Source: Candidatus Caenarcanales bacterium (GTDB lineage: Bacteria > Cyanobacteriota > Vampirovibrionia > 2-02-FULL-35-15). From it: DNA of 64,000 bases. The notes under the pieces are model-generated. The model saw only the letters and a program-made list of their open reading frames with translations. It had not been told where the DNA came from and ran no database searches. Location of the stretch: positions 62,001 to 126,000 of the forward strand of contig JAGVKQ010000020.1 in the NCBI GenBank assembly GCA_020050435.1, in the 5' to 3' direction. Below, in pieces: positions 9,049 to 19,073 of the stretch. How positions within the stretch are numbered: position 1 is the stretch's first letter; each line of letters begins with the position of its first letter. A program made the position numbers and the translations under genes.

Positions 9049-10013
9049 CCGGTGGATTAGGATTTATAGGATCAAATTTTATCAGAGAGATTTTATCTTC
9101 TAATAGCGATATCTTTGTAACAAATATAGATGCACAAACCTATGCAGGAAATCCAGAAAATTTAAAAGATATAGAAAACAATAAAAATTATCAATATTTC
9201 AAAGGGGAAATCCAAAATTATAATTTCATAGATAATTTAGTTAAGAAATACAAACCTAATGCCATTATTAATTTTGCCGCTGAAACTCATGTGGACAGGA
9301 GCATACAGTCTGCTGATCCATTTATAGAAACAAATATTATCGGCACACATGTTTTACTTAAAGTTGCATTAAAAAACAAACTCCAAAAATATATTCAAAT
9401 TAGCACTGATGAAGTTTATGGCTCTATAAAACCTCCAGATAGATTTAATGAGGATTCTCAAATTAAGCCAAACAGCCCTTATTCAGCCAGTAAAGCCAGT
9501 GCAGATATGCTAGTCAGATCTTACAATAAAACTTATGGTTTAAATACAATAATCATAAGATGTTCTAACAATTTCGGACCATATCAATTCCCTGAAAAAG
9601 TTATTCCATACTTCATTTCATTAGCTCTAGAAAATAATAAAGTACCTGTATATGGAGATGGTTTAAATGTAAGAGACTGGATTTATGTTACTGATTTTTG
9701 CTCTGCTATATCTTTAGTTCTCGAAAAAGGTAAAATCGGAGATGTTTATAATGTAGGAAGTGACTGCGAATTAAAGAACATAGACCTCACTAAAATGATA
9801 TTAAAGAGATTGGGAAAAGATGAAAGTCTTATTCAGTATGTAGAAGATAGACTAGGGCATGACAGAAGATATGCCATGGATTCCAGCAAAATCCAGAAAG
9901 AGCTAGACTGGAAGAAAAAATGTAATTTTGAAGAGGCTCTGGATTTAACAATTGAATGGTATAAAAAAAACCAAATGTGGATTGAAAAAAGTACTAACCT
10001 TTCTTCGCTTTAG
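9033..10013 (+). CDS. rmlB: dTDP-glucose 4,6-dehydratase
   Basis: This 326-residue extended short-chain dehydrogenase has an N-terminal Rossmann motif TGGLGFIGSNF, the catalytic STDEVYGS segment (Thr-Asp-Glu) and the YSASK active-site pair near residue 150. The segments HVDRSI and RLGHDRRYAMD are diagnostic of RmlB. It converts dTDP-glucose to dTDP-4-keto-6-deoxyglucose using bound NAD. Together with the overlapping rmlA-like gene it starts a deoxysugar branch; no rmlC or rmlD is visible nearby, so the final sugar need not be rhamnose. A WecE-like aminotransferase that could use this product lies at 33775-34963 but is frameshifted. Its 3' end overlaps the convergent YfhO-like gene by 20 bp. 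Confidence 0.92.
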   Translation: MHVFVTGGLGFIGSNFIREILSSNSDIFVTNIDAQTYAGNPENLKDIENNKNYQYFKGEIQNYNFIDNLVKKYKPNAIINFAAETHVDRSIQSADPFIETNIIGTHVLLKVALKNKLQKYIQISTDEVYGSIKPPDRFNEDSQIKPNSPYSASKASADMLVRSYNKTYGLNTIIIRCSNNFGPYQFPEKVIPYFISLALENNKVPVYGDGLNVRDWIYVTDFCSAISLVLEKGKIGDVYNVGSDCELKNIDLTKMILKRLGKDESLIQYVEDRLGHDRRYAMDSSKIQKELDWKKKCNFEEALDLTIEWYKKNQMWIEKSTNLSSL

Positions 10014-12852
10014 ATTTCATTAAAAGATAAATAGATAAAAGGATTAAAGTCACTACACTCATGCAGCTTATTAAAGCTCCAGTATAAAAGTTCTTTGGAT
10101 AATAATAATATTCCACTATATACTCTCCAGCAGATGGAAGCAGGACCCCTGACTGTATAAAGTTTGCCTTTAGCAGTGTATGCTCTTTCTTATTTACTTT
10201 AACTTTCCAGTTATTATTAAAATTATTTCCAAGAACTAATATCCCTCCTCTGCTTGTATTCACTTTTAGAGTAATGTTTTCATCTTCATATTTTTGAAAA
10301 CTAATCTTATTGCCTGGATTAATCTTCTCAAGATTCAAACTATCCAGCTGATTTTTAATTGATTTATCTATGGAGTTAAATACAACTTCATCTCTAGGAT
10401 TAAAATTATCGCTATCAATATAAGATATAAGTTCAGATTTATTAGAAATGGTTTTATAATTACTCACTAAAAAGGCCCTTGGTAAATAATTTTTATTAAC
10501 CCATACCTTGCTATCTCCATCAAAGACTTTTATAGCCTGGTCAGACTCTAAAGAAAAGTCTGGAGAAGTTATAAAGTACTTTACATTTAACAAATCAAAC
10601 ACTTTGTCTTTATACTCAGTCGTGGGATATAACAAATTTGAATTTCTATAAAAAGACGGTTGAAAGTTTGTATAAAGTTGTTTAGAGTCTTTAAGTTTGG
10701 TATAAACAAAAGTCCAATATAGATCTTTGGGTAAAAAAGAAGCATAGCCATTTACATCTTCTATTTTATAAGTCCAAAGATTATTTGGCTTTATAGAGGT
10801 GGGTTTTAAGGCAAAACCAGTATTATACGGGTTTTCTACACTTAAGACACGAAAAGGCTCTTTAGAATTATTTTTTTCATTAGTTAAATATTCTAGAGCT
10901 CCACCTTTATAAATAGGCTTATAATCATTTCTATCTGACCATGTTAAGTAAAAAGAAGAAAAATGTATTAAATCAATAGAACTAATCAATATAACAATTA
11001 TAGTAAAAATGGTTTTTTGTTTATTAGTCGCTTTAGGAAATAAAGTAACTAAATTCATAAACCCTATACCCACTAAAAATGGAATACAATACGAGTATAT
11101 TTCTATAAATCTAGAGTTCTGTAAAAGATTAAATCCTGGAATAATATTTTGAATAACTGAGTAAAAATCAGCATTTGCTGCACATAAAAAAGAAAAAATA
11201 ATGACTGTATAGAGAAAAATAACTAATTTATTTTTAAATAGTTCTCTTGCACTCAATAATGATATTAAAAAGGGTAAAAATCCAAAATACAGATAGTTTT
11301 TAAAAAACATTGTTTTATATTTCATATATTCAGGATCTAAGCTATATCTATCAGTAATTTGCCAGGTTATTCCACCTTTATAATAGGGATATATAAGACC
11401 TTTTAATGCAGACAAAGAGACACAATTTGCTTTAAGCAGGTCATAAGAAGCTGGCAATCTATGTGAATCAGAAAGTGTAGGGAAAAAATGAAAAAGAACT
11501 ATCGCCCCAACCCCAAAACCAAAGATTAATATAAAGCAAAGAGCTAAGCAATGTTTCAAAATTTTTTCTTTTAGAGTTTTAGGATCAACCAAAAATTTAA
11601 ATATCCCATAAAATAGAAAAAACAAGATTGAGTAATAAACAACTTGTAGATGTCCCGATAAAAGAAGTATTCCAAATAAAAAAGCAGCAAAAGTTAAATT
11701 AAGATTTAGAATGTTGGCATTTTTTAAATATTTATCATAGGCTAAAAATAAAAAAGGGATAATAGCGAAACTCATAATGGTGTGCTCATAGCCAAACCAC
11801 ACAACCATATAGGGGTTAAAAGCATAAACTAAAGAAACTAGAAGTGAAGCATAGACATCAATACCCCAAGATCTAGACAACTTGTAAGAACCAAAGATAC
11901 AGAGAAAGAAGAAAATAATAAGAATAATTGAATGAGCTGTAAAATGATCAAATAAAAAGTAAGAAAGAAAATAAATAGGGTTATAGTATCCAACCTGAGG
12001 CTCTGCAATAAATTCAGTTCCACTTAAGATATATTTGTTCCAAAAAGGGATCTTTCCTTTTTTTATGCTTTCAGAGAAGAACTCTCGAGCAGGAGTAAAC
12101 CATACTATTAAGTCTTCTACAAACTGGTTATGCAGGGTTCTAGGATAAATATTAGAGAAGTCTTCCGCTATTATTTTTAAATTATTTAACAATAAAAGAG
12201 AGGCAACTTTATTTTTATTAACAGTGACGATAATTAAATCAAGGTCTTTGAGTTTTTCAAATGATCCTAATTTATCAAGAATAAAATTTAGATTTACTTT
12301 GCCGTAAAGCCATTTAGACTGAGAGTCTCCATAGCACTCTTTATGATCAAGAGGGAAAGCAGAAAATGGCAAGTTTGTTATGTTTTTATTTATATCAGTA
12401 GTATAAATTGCAAAGTCTATATGTCTGTCCTTTTCAAGAGAAGGTAAGAATTCAAAATATAAATAGTAATTAAAATCATTTCTAATAGGTACATTTATGA
12501 GCTTTGTGAAATCAGGTTTAAGTCTAATTTCATACCTACCATCAGGCTCTAGAGTGAGTTTGTATACATTTTTTCCTTTTTCAATTCTAGATTCAGTAAT
12601 AAAGTTATTTTGATCAAGATTAACTAGAGACAGGTCCCTTTTTATAACTTTTTTATCAATAGAATGGTATTTCCATGGGTAATTATAATAATTCCTAATA
12701 TCAATAGGGCTTTCAACTTTACCGCAAAAAGCAGGAAAAAAAAACCATATAGTAAGAATTAAAGCAAATAAAGAAATAATTATGTTTTCGCTTAGAGGTG
12801 TCTTGCTTTCCACCTGCTCTACTTGAACTTTACTCTTTTTCTTCTTGTTCAT
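9994..12852 (-). CDS. YfhO-family large membrane protein
   Basis: The protein is 952 residues. A cytoplasmic lysine-rich start is followed by one hydrophobic segment, an extracytoplasmic domain of ~200 residues, about a dozen membrane segments, and a C-terminal soluble domain ending with a last hydrophobic helix and a KSKAKKG tail. The GTEFIAEPQVGYYNPIYFLSY segment and the C-terminal sequence NFNNNWKVKVNKKEHTLLKA are hallmarks of the bacterial YfhO/GT-C-like family, which transfers sugars from lipid carriers to wall or lipid acceptors. The ATG at 12850-12852 faces the divergent methyltransferase gene. Its end overlaps rmlB by 20 bp. Confidence 0.82.
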   Translation of the reverse strand: MNKKKKSKVQVEQVESKTPLSENIIISLFALILTIWFFFPAFCGKVESPIDIRNYYNYPWKYHSIDKKVIKRDLSLVNLDQNNFITESRIEKGKNVYKLTLEPDGRYEIRLKPDFTKLINVPIRNDFNYYLYFEFLPSLEKDRHIDFAIYTTDINKNITNLPFSAFPLDHKECYGDSQSKWLYGKVNLNFILDKLGSFEKLKDLDLIIVTVNKNKVASLLLLNNLKIIAEDFSNIYPRTLHNQFVEDLIVWFTPAREFFSESIKKGKIPFWNKYILSGTEFIAEPQVGYYNPIYFLSYFLFDHFTAHSIILIIFFFLCIFGSYKLSRSWGIDVYASLLVSLVYAFNPYMVVWFGYEHTIMSFAIIPFLFLAYDKYLKNANILNLNLTFAAFLFGILLLSGHLQVVYYSILFFLFYGIFKFLVDPKTLKEKILKHCLALCFILIFGFGVGAIVLFHFFPTLSDSHRLPASYDLLKANCVSLSALKGLIYPYYKGGITWQITDRYSLDPEYMKYKTMFFKNYLYFGFLPFLISLLSARELFKNKLVIFLYTVIIFSFLCAANADFYSVIQNIIPGFNLLQNSRFIEIYSYCIPFLVGIGFMNLVTLFPKATNKQKTIFTIIVILISSIDLIHFSSFYLTWSDRNDYKPIYKGGALEYLTNEKNNSKEPFRVLSVENPYNTGFALKPTSIKPNNLWTYKIEDVNGYASFLPKDLYWTFVYTKLKDSKQLYTNFQPSFYRNSNLLYPTTEYKDKVFDLLNVKYFITSPDFSLESDQAIKVFDGDSKVWVNKNYLPRAFLVSNYKTISNKSELISYIDSDNFNPRDEVVFNSIDKSIKNQLDSLNLEKINPGNKISFQKYEDENITLKVNTSRGGILVLGNNFNNNWKVKVNKKEHTLLKANFIQSGVLLPSAGEYIVEYYYYPKNFYTGALISCMSVVTLILLSIYLLMKSKAKKG

Positions 12853-12901
12853 AAATTTTTATATAATAAAGTATACACTCTGTAAGGATAAATCAAAAAC
12901 A

Positions 12902-13891
12902 TTGAAAAAAAATATCTTAAATTATTTATGTTGTACATCTTGTAAAAATGATTTATTTTTACCTGATTCTGACTTAAAAGATGAAATTATAGAGGGCAAG
13001 TTAATATGTACAAAATGCAAAAAGATATTTAATATAGTAGATGGTGTTCCTGTTTTTACAGAAGATAACATAGAGAGTAAAGTAAAGCTTACGGCTCAGA
13101 ATTTTGGTTATTCATGGAAAAAATTCTCTACAACAAATAAAGCTTTTTATAAAAAACAATTTTTTGATTGGATCAGTCCTATAGATGAGAAATTTTTAGA
13201 AAATAAGCTTATTCTGGATGGGGGCTGCGGGAAGGGACACCACTTATTAATGGTTAGTCCATTTGTACAAGAGGCTATTGGAGTAGATATAAGTGATGCT
13301 GCATTTGTCGCCTATGAAAATACAAAACATCTAAGTAACATTCATATAATAAAAGCTGATTTAAATAATTTACCACTTAAAAATGAGTTATTTGATTACA
13401 TTTATTCAGTAGGAGTTATCCATCACACTGAAGATCCTTCTCAAACAACAAAAAGCTTATTTCCCAGATTGAAAAATAAGGGCATTTTTTCGATTTGGGT
13501 ATACGGAAAAGAAAATAATGACTGGGTTATAAACTACGTGACGCCATTTAGGAATTTTCTTACTTCCATGTTTCATCCAAAAATCATCTATCTTATCTCA
13601 TTGTTTTTAGCAGTTATATTATTTTTAGTGCTTAAAATGATTTATTTGCCTGTAAAAAAGATAGCCATATTAAAACTGTTAAGAAGTTTATTATTTTATT
13701 ACCCCTACCTCTCATACATATGTGAATTTGACTTTAATGAAATAAATAATATAATTTTTGATCACATTGTAGCCCCTACTTCTTACTATTTAAGTAAAAA
13801 CGATTTAGAGAATATGGTAAAACCACTATCAGATAAGTTTTTATTAGAATGGCATAATAAAAACAGCTGGAAAGCCAGAGTTTTTAAGTAA
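12902..13891 (+). CDS. Class I methyltransferase with N-terminal zinc ribbon
   Basis: This is about 329 residues if translation starts at TTG 12902; an AAGGA lies ~14 nt upstream. The longer frame from 12845 would overlap the divergent gene's start. The N-terminus has two CxxC pairs (CTSC, CTKC) in a Trm112-like zinc ribbon ending in IVDGVPVF. The methyltransferase domain has motif I LDGGCGKGHHL near residue 105 and the SVGVIHHTEDPSQT segment. A hydrophobic hairpin (IYLISLFLAVILFLVL) follows. This domain order is common in glycan clusters. The substrate is unknown; the start is the least certain part. Confidence 0.75.
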   Translation: MKKNILNYLCCTSCKNDLFLPDSDLKDEIIEGKLICTKCKKIFNIVDGVPVFTEDNIESKVKLTAQNFGYSWKKFSTTNKAFYKKQFFDWISPIDEKFLENKLILDGGCGKGHHLLMVSPFVQEAIGVDISDAAFVAYENTKHLSNIHIIKADLNNLPLKNELFDYIYSVGVIHHTEDPSQTTKSLFPRLKNKGIFSIWVYGKENNDWVINYVTPFRNFLTSMFHPKIIYLISLFLAVILFLVLKMIYLPVKKIAILKLLRSLLFYYPYLSYICEFDFNEINNIIFDHIVAPTSYYLSKNDLENMVKPLSDKFLLEWHNKNSWKARVFK

Positions 13892-13950
13892 TACTTAATT
13901 CCTACGCTCTATTATTACTTGTTTTATTACCACTAGAACCTTTGACAATG

Positions 13951-13956
13951 TATACT
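13951..13956 (+). promoter_or_regulatory. Predicted -10 box, leaderless start of the first carbamoyltransferase gene
   Basis: TATACT ends 8 nt before the ATG at 13965; no ribosome-binding sequence is present. A weak -35 (TTACCA) lies about 17 bp upstream. Confidence 0.5.
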
Positions 13957-13964
13957 AATAAGTC

Positions 13965-15707
13965 ATGAAAATACTCTCTATTTCTACTGAACAGGACGCT
14001 GGAGCAGCCATAAACATAGATGGGAAGATTGTCGCTGCTGCAAATGAAGAAAGATTTAATAGAAAAAAACTATTTATTGGTTTTCCTGAAATTTCAATAA
14101 AAGAAGTATGTAAAAAAGTTTCTTTAAGTTTTAATGATTTTGATTACATCGCAGTATCTACACTTAATCATATTCCGTCTCTGGATTATAAAAATCTTGC
14201 TTTTCATCAAGTTATAGGGGAAAAATTATCAAGAATTAGTCCCATACAAAAAGCACTACAAACAGTAGGCTTTACAGAGTTTGTTAAAAATTCTTATAGC
14301 ATTATTCAAGGGTTTTATAGAAATAAAGTGGTTAAACAGCTTAGGGAGCTAGGGTTTAAACAAAAAGTTTATTTTATAGATCACCACACATGTCATGGTT
14401 ATGCGGCTTACAATACATCAGGGTTTGATGATTGTTTAGTTATTACTTTAGATGGTGCTGGTGATGGCTATTGTTCTAAGGTTTTTATACCTGAAAATTA
14501 CAAACTCCACAATGTTCACAAAATACCTTTTTATGGCTCTCCTGGATATTATTATTCATATGCTACAAATATTTGTGGTTTTAAGTATGGTAGAGAAGGA
14601 AAATTAACAGGACTCGCTGCATTTGGTAATCCTGAAAAAACAAAAAAGATTTTTGCCAGCAGAGTTAATTATGATCCTAAAAAAATGATTTTTGTTAATT
14701 ATGGTCACTATTTTAACAGTGAAATAAAGTTTCTTCAAAAGGCTTTATCAGGCTTTTCTAAAGAAGATATTGCTGCAGGAATACAAACTCATACAGAAGA
14801 AATAGTAACTTCCTACATAAGTGACTTAGTCAAAAAATTCAATAAAACAAAAATAGCTCTATGTGGTGGAGTCTTTGCAAATGTAAAATTAAATCAAAGA
14901 ATTAGTGAAATAGAAAATATAAAAGAGCTTTATGTACATCCTCATATGGGTGACGGTGGGCTAGCTGTGGGAGCATCTTTTGCTCTTCTTGATCAAATGA
15001 ATCAAATTATTAAGCCTTATTTCCTAGAAACTGCGTATTTAGGTCCTGAATATTCTGATGAAGAGATTATGAAAGAACTTGAAACTTCTAGGTGTAGTTT
15101 TTATAAAAGTGAAAATGTTAGCTCGGTCATGGCTAAAGCAATTAGTGAAGGAAAAGTAGTAGCTTACTTCAATGGTGCTATGGAATATGGTCCTAGAGCC
15201 TTAGGAAATAGAAGTATTTTTGTAAGTGCTAAAGATCCTCATATTAATCAGTCCTTAAATGATAGATTGGAAAGATCAGAGTTTATGCCGTTTGCACCAA
15301 TCATAATGAAAGAAAAAGAAAATGATTATTTTAAGAATCTAGATTCAAAGCATAAATGTAATAGATTTATGACTATAACCACTGATGTAAAAGAAAAGGC
15401 TAAAAGTGATATACCAGCAGCTGTTCACATAGATGGTACAGCTAGATTTCAATCAATAACAAAAGAACAAAATTCTGTCGTTTATAAAATGCTCCAAATA
15501 CATGAAGAGCTAACTGGTGTGCCGGCGGTGATAAACACTAGCTTTAATATGCATGAAGAGCCTATAGTAGAGTCTCCTAAACAAGCCATAGACTGCTTTC
15601 TTAGAGGGCATTTAGATGTACTAGTCATTGGAAATTATGTCGCAGAAAAGATCCAGACAGATGCAAAAGATTTAGAAAAGAATACTCTGGTCTCCAACAA
15701 AACATGA
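13965..15707 (+). CDS. Carbamoyltransferase, NodU/TobZ family
   Basis: This 580-residue protein matches the two-domain NodU/CmcH/TobZ family. The Kae1-like N-terminal domain has DAGAAINIDGKIVAAANEERFNR, the metal-binding DHHTCHGYAAY, TGLAAFGNP and LCGGVFANVKLNQR. The C-terminal YrdC-like part has MEYGPRALGNRSI and VINTSFNMHEEPIV. Such enzymes make carbamoyl-adenylate from carbamoyl phosphate and ATP and pass the carbamoyl group to a hydroxyl of a sugar or antibiotic. It overlaps the following membrane-protein gene by 4 bp (ATGA), so the two are translationally coupled. A second family member lies at 27702-29501. Confidence 0.9.
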   Translation: MKILSISTEQDAGAAINIDGKIVAAANEERFNRKKLFIGFPEISIKEVCKKVSLSFNDFDYIAVSTLNHIPSLDYKNLAFHQVIGEKLSRISPIQKALQTVGFTEFVKNSYSIIQGFYRNKVVKQLRELGFKQKVYFIDHHTCHGYAAYNTSGFDDCLVITLDGAGDGYCSKVFIPENYKLHNVHKIPFYGSPGYYYSYATNICGFKYGREGKLTGLAAFGNPEKTKKIFASRVNYDPKKMIFVNYGHYFNSEIKFLQKALSGFSKEDIAAGIQTHTEEIVTSYISDLVKKFNKTKIALCGGVFANVKLNQRISEIENIKELYVHPHMGDGGLAVGASFALLDQMNQIIKPYFLETAYLGPEYSDEEIMKELETSRCSFYKSENVSSVMAKAISEGKVVAYFNGAMEYGPRALGNRSIFVSAKDPHINQSLNDRLERSEFMPFAPIIMKEKENDYFKNLDSKHKCNRFMTITTDVKEKAKSDIPAAVHIDGTARFQSITKEQNSVVYKMLQIHEELTGVPAVINTSFNMHEEPIVESPKQAIDCFLRGHLDVLVIGNYVAEKIQTDAKDLEKNTLVSNKT

Positions 15708-17905
15708 TAGACAATTTTTCCTTACAAGTTATTCTTTCCATAATATTTCTTAGTATAATAACTTTTTTTGGTTATCTATTTTCAAATAGAGTTTTAAAAG
15801 AGAATAATCCAATTTCATTAATTCCAATATCTGTAACTTTTGGGTGTTCATTATTTATTTTTCTTCTTCACTTTATATCTTTAGTCCTCGGAGTACAGAC
15901 TGCTACTTATATTTCTATTGGGACTTTTATCTTAGGAATAATTTACATTTCACTTTCAGTAAAGCCATTAATACTGGAAAGCGCTCTCAATAAAAGAGAA
16001 AGTGTAATTATATTTTGCTTATCAGCTTTTTTATTTTTACTTTGCCTGTCTTATCTTATATATTTCAACACATTTGACCCTCTGTATCATAATGCAGCTA
16101 CTTTAATCAAACAAAAATCATACCCACCATTCAATCCATATAATTCTGAAACTTTAAGTTCTTACCACTACGGGTTAATACTTTTAGCATCATCATTAGC
16201 TATCTTTTCAAATATAGATGTTTGGAATTCCTTTATACCTATTCAACTTTTATTTATAGTAACTATACCTTTATCTATTTTTTCATTAGTTTATTTCATA
16301 AGAAGAAAATTTAATGAAGCTTTTTTTGCGGCTTTAATAGGATGTTTTTGTGCTAATTTAAACTCCCCATTACTTATAAAACACTTATCAATTCTCATTT
16401 TCCATGGCTTTGACTATAAAATATATAATAAAATCATAGGAATAGCTGATAGTACTTTTGCCACTAACACTTGTAGATCATTAGCTTCACCTAATATGTG
16501 CCTTGCTACTCAAATGACTATGGTTTTATTTTATCTCTCTCTATCATTTGCATTTAACAAATTAAATAAAGACTTAATTGTCAGATTATTTACTATTTTT
16601 ATAATCTCAGCAACATTCTTTTTTATTTATGAATCCTTCTGGGTAGTACCTGTAATAGGTAGTTTACTTTATCATTTAATAACTGTTCTGAATGGTAACA
16701 ATAGGATTCAAGCAGTGAAAACTTTTATTTCACTTTTTATTATATTTTCTACTAGCCCTTTTATTACAGGAGGAATATTAAATAATGGGGAAAAGAGTTC
16801 TTTAAGTTTAGTTTACATAAATCCAAAGAATTTTCTCACGTGCTGTGCATATAATCCTGGATTTAAGCCATCAAAAGAATGGACAGACAATCATATGGTC
16901 TTAGAAAATTCCACTGGGGGTGTATATTTCAAAGTTAAGCCTTCTGACTGGAAATTTTATAATGACTTAGGATTACCATTTATATGTCTTCCATTCGTTT
17001 TATTTTGGATTATAAAACAAAGAAGTACAGGATTATTAGCTTTAGCTATATCAGGTATTTTTATGCTTTTAGTACCTTTTTTTATTAGTTTTCAATTAAG
17101 AGAAGTAGAACTTATTAGGTTTCCCACATGTGCCAGATTTATTTTTTCTGTTTTATTCGGATCATTTTTAGGATTTTATATTAATAAATATAGTAAAAGC
17201 TGGATTTTTAAATCTATGGTTTTAGGTTTAATTTTTACATTGATTTCTCCTGTAATAATATGGCTTTTACCTCACCAATTTAAGTCAAAAGATTGGAGAT
17301 ATACACACATTCCAAAGATTCATAAAAAGGCCATTAAGTGGCTTTCAAAAAAAGTAGAATTAGGTGATAAAGGTATAGGACCTTTTGATTTTCCCTGCTT
17401 TTATTATGACTTAATAACTACAGCAGGAGTATATGGTATTAGTACTTCTGAGACAGGTGGTTTTATAGTAGAAAAAGAAACAAGAAAAACAGCACTTAAA
17501 TTAATAGACCCCTGCTTATTTAGAGAATTAAAAGCAAAATGGCTATATGTAAATAAGGACGTGAGCTCTTTAATTACTAAAGAAAATTTAAATAAGGCTA
17601 TTAAAAGTAAGATGCTAGTTTTAAGATACAGGGACACCAACAGTACTGACTTTGTCGAGATTTATGAACATATTCCTAATTATGCTGATAATAATTGTTC
17701 AAATAAAGCTTACAATTGGGCAGTAGGTAGAATTTACATGGGTACATTTTTTCCATTGCAAAACAATTTAACAAAAGAAAAGATAGTTTTTACGAACAAA
17801 GAAAATGCTAAGGAATTTTTAAGAGAGTATATAAAATCTTTAGATAAAAGAGAAAAGTACTGGTATAGAATAGAGGCTATACCTTTAGAAACAAATGGGA
17901 AATAA
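15704..17905 (+). CDS. Polytopic membrane protein, third member of the YHYG paralogue family
   Basis: The protein is 733 residues. About a dozen hydrophobic segments occupy the first ~500 residues, with a soluble C-terminal region after that. YHYG sits at residue 154, exactly as in 1872-4181, after the loop FDPLYHNAATLIKQKSYPPF. The C-terminal segment IDPCLFRELKAKWLYVNKD aligns with LDLSLVKELKIKWLYLDPE in 1-1830. The start overlaps the carbamoyltransferase stop by 4 bp, and the GT4 gene begins 11 bp before its end. This suggests one operon in which a carbamoylated sugar is processed and transferred at the membrane. Confidence 0.77.
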   Translation: MIDNFSLQVILSIIFLSIITFFGYLFSNRVLKENNPISLIPISVTFGCSLFIFLLHFISLVLGVQTATYISIGTFILGIIYISLSVKPLILESALNKRESVIIFCLSAFLFLLCLSYLIYFNTFDPLYHNAATLIKQKSYPPFNPYNSETLSSYHYGLILLASSLAIFSNIDVWNSFIPIQLLFIVTIPLSIFSLVYFIRRKFNEAFFAALIGCFCANLNSPLLIKHLSILIFHGFDYKIYNKIIGIADSTFATNTCRSLASPNMCLATQMTMVLFYLSLSFAFNKLNKDLIVRLFTIFIISATFFFIYESFWVVPVIGSLLYHLITVLNGNNRIQAVKTFISLFIIFSTSPFITGGILNNGEKSSLSLVYINPKNFLTCCAYNPGFKPSKEWTDNHMVLENSTGGVYFKVKPSDWKFYNDLGLPFICLPFVLFWIIKQRSTGLLALAISGIFMLLVPFFISFQLREVELIRFPTCARFIFSVLFGSFLGFYINKYSKSWIFKSMVLGLIFTLISPVIIWLLPHQFKSKDWRYTHIPKIHKKAIKWLSKKVELGDKGIGPFDFPCFYYDLITTAGVYGISTSETGGFIVEKETRKTALKLIDPCLFRELKAKWLYVNKDVSSLITKENLNKAIKSKMLVLRYRDTNSTDFVEIYEHIPNYADNNCSNKAYNWAVGRIYMGTFFPLQNNLTKEKIVFTNKENAKEFLREYIKSLDKREKYWYRIEAIPLETNGK

Positions 17906-19073
17906 TAAAAAAATAAATGTTCTTATGGTTAACTATGAATTTCCACCTATAGGTGGTGGTGGTGGAACTACGACAAGATTCTTAGCTAAATTCTTAGTTA
18001 AACTAGGAGTCAGTGTTAGCGTACTTACCTCGACATCAAGTAATGAGAACTCATATGATCATCCTGATGGTTTTAAGGTTTACCACGTCGGTCCTTTAAA
18101 AAATAAACTTAGCGGAACACATTTACCTGAACTTGCCAGATTTATTTTTACTTCTATTTATTATTCAAGAAATATTAAAAAGGTTATTCATCCTGATATT
18201 ATTCACTGTTTTTTCACATTACCTTCAGGGTGTTTTGGTTTATATTGTAAAAAAATCTTCAATATTCCATACATAACATCTGCTCTTGGTGCTGATGTCC
18301 CCGGTTTTAATATAGGAGATAAAAGACTAGATATTTATCATACACTAACTAAACCAGTCTCTAGAAGCATCTGGGATAATTCATCTTACATAGTGGCAAA
18401 TAGTAAAAGCTTAAAAGAGCAATGTGAAAAGTTTACACCTTATCATGATATTAAAGTTATAACTAATGGCGTAGATACTGAGGTATTCTTCCCATTAAAA
18501 GGTAAATCACTTAGTGAAAAAATAAGATTTTTATTTGTAAGCAGATTGATGCCACAAAAAGGAATAGATACATTAATAAATGCATGTGGGATTTTAAAAG
18601 AAAAAGGTATTGAAAATTTCTCTTTAACAGTAGTAGGTGATGGACATCAAAGACCTTTAATGGAAGCACTTATAAAAAAGCATGATTTAAAAGAGTTTAT
18701 AAACCATAAAGGGTGGATTAACTTAGAAGACCTTCCCAACTTTTACAGAAATGCAGATGTATTTGTTCTACCATCTAGTATGGAAGGAATGCCTAGTGTA
18801 GCTCTCCAGGCAATGGCTTCTGGCTTACCTATAATTGCTAGCAGAGTAGAAGGTTTCGAAGAAATATTAGAAGAAAATATAAATGGGCTATATTTTGAAT
18901 ATAAAAATGAAAATGCATTAGCAGATCATATGGCTGACTTAATTAATAATCCATCTAGAATAGAGAAACTTTCCAAAGAAAGTCTTAGGAAATCAAAAGA
19001 TTTTTCATGGGAGAAGATTGCAAGTGATTATTTAGATTTATATGAAACTAGTTTAAACTTTTCTCAAAGTTAA
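17895..19073 (+). CDS. Glycosyltransferase family 4
   Basis: This 392-residue, two-Rossmann (GT-B) enzyme has the N-terminal EFPPIGGGGGTTTRFLAKF, the nucleotide-sugar-binding VSRLMPQKGIDTLI and the family-4 E-x7-E motif in SSMEGMPSVALQAMASGLPIIAS. It is a retaining glycosyltransferase expected to act on the cytoplasmic face of the membrane. It is the last gene of the 13965-19073 operon, overlaps the preceding frame by 11 bp, and overlaps the convergent methyltransferase by 21 bp. The donor and acceptor cannot be read from sequence. Confidence 0.9.
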   Translation: MGNNKKINVLMVNYEFPPIGGGGGTTTRFLAKFLVKLGVSVSVLTSTSSNENSYDHPDGFKVYHVGPLKNKLSGTHLPELARFIFTSIYYSRNIKKVIHPDIIHCFFTLPSGCFGLYCKKIFNIPYITSALGADVPGFNIGDKRLDIYHTLTKPVSRSIWDNSSYIVANSKSLKEQCEKFTPYHDIKVITNGVDTEVFFPLKGKSLSEKIRFLFVSRLMPQKGIDTLINACGILKEKGIENFSLTVVGDGHQRPLMEALIKKHDLKEFINHKGWINLEDLPNFYRNADVFVLPSSMEGMPSVALQAMASGLPIIASRVEGFEEILEENINGLYFEYKNENALADHMADLINNPSRIEKLSKESLRKSKDFSWEKIASDYLDLYETSLNFSQS

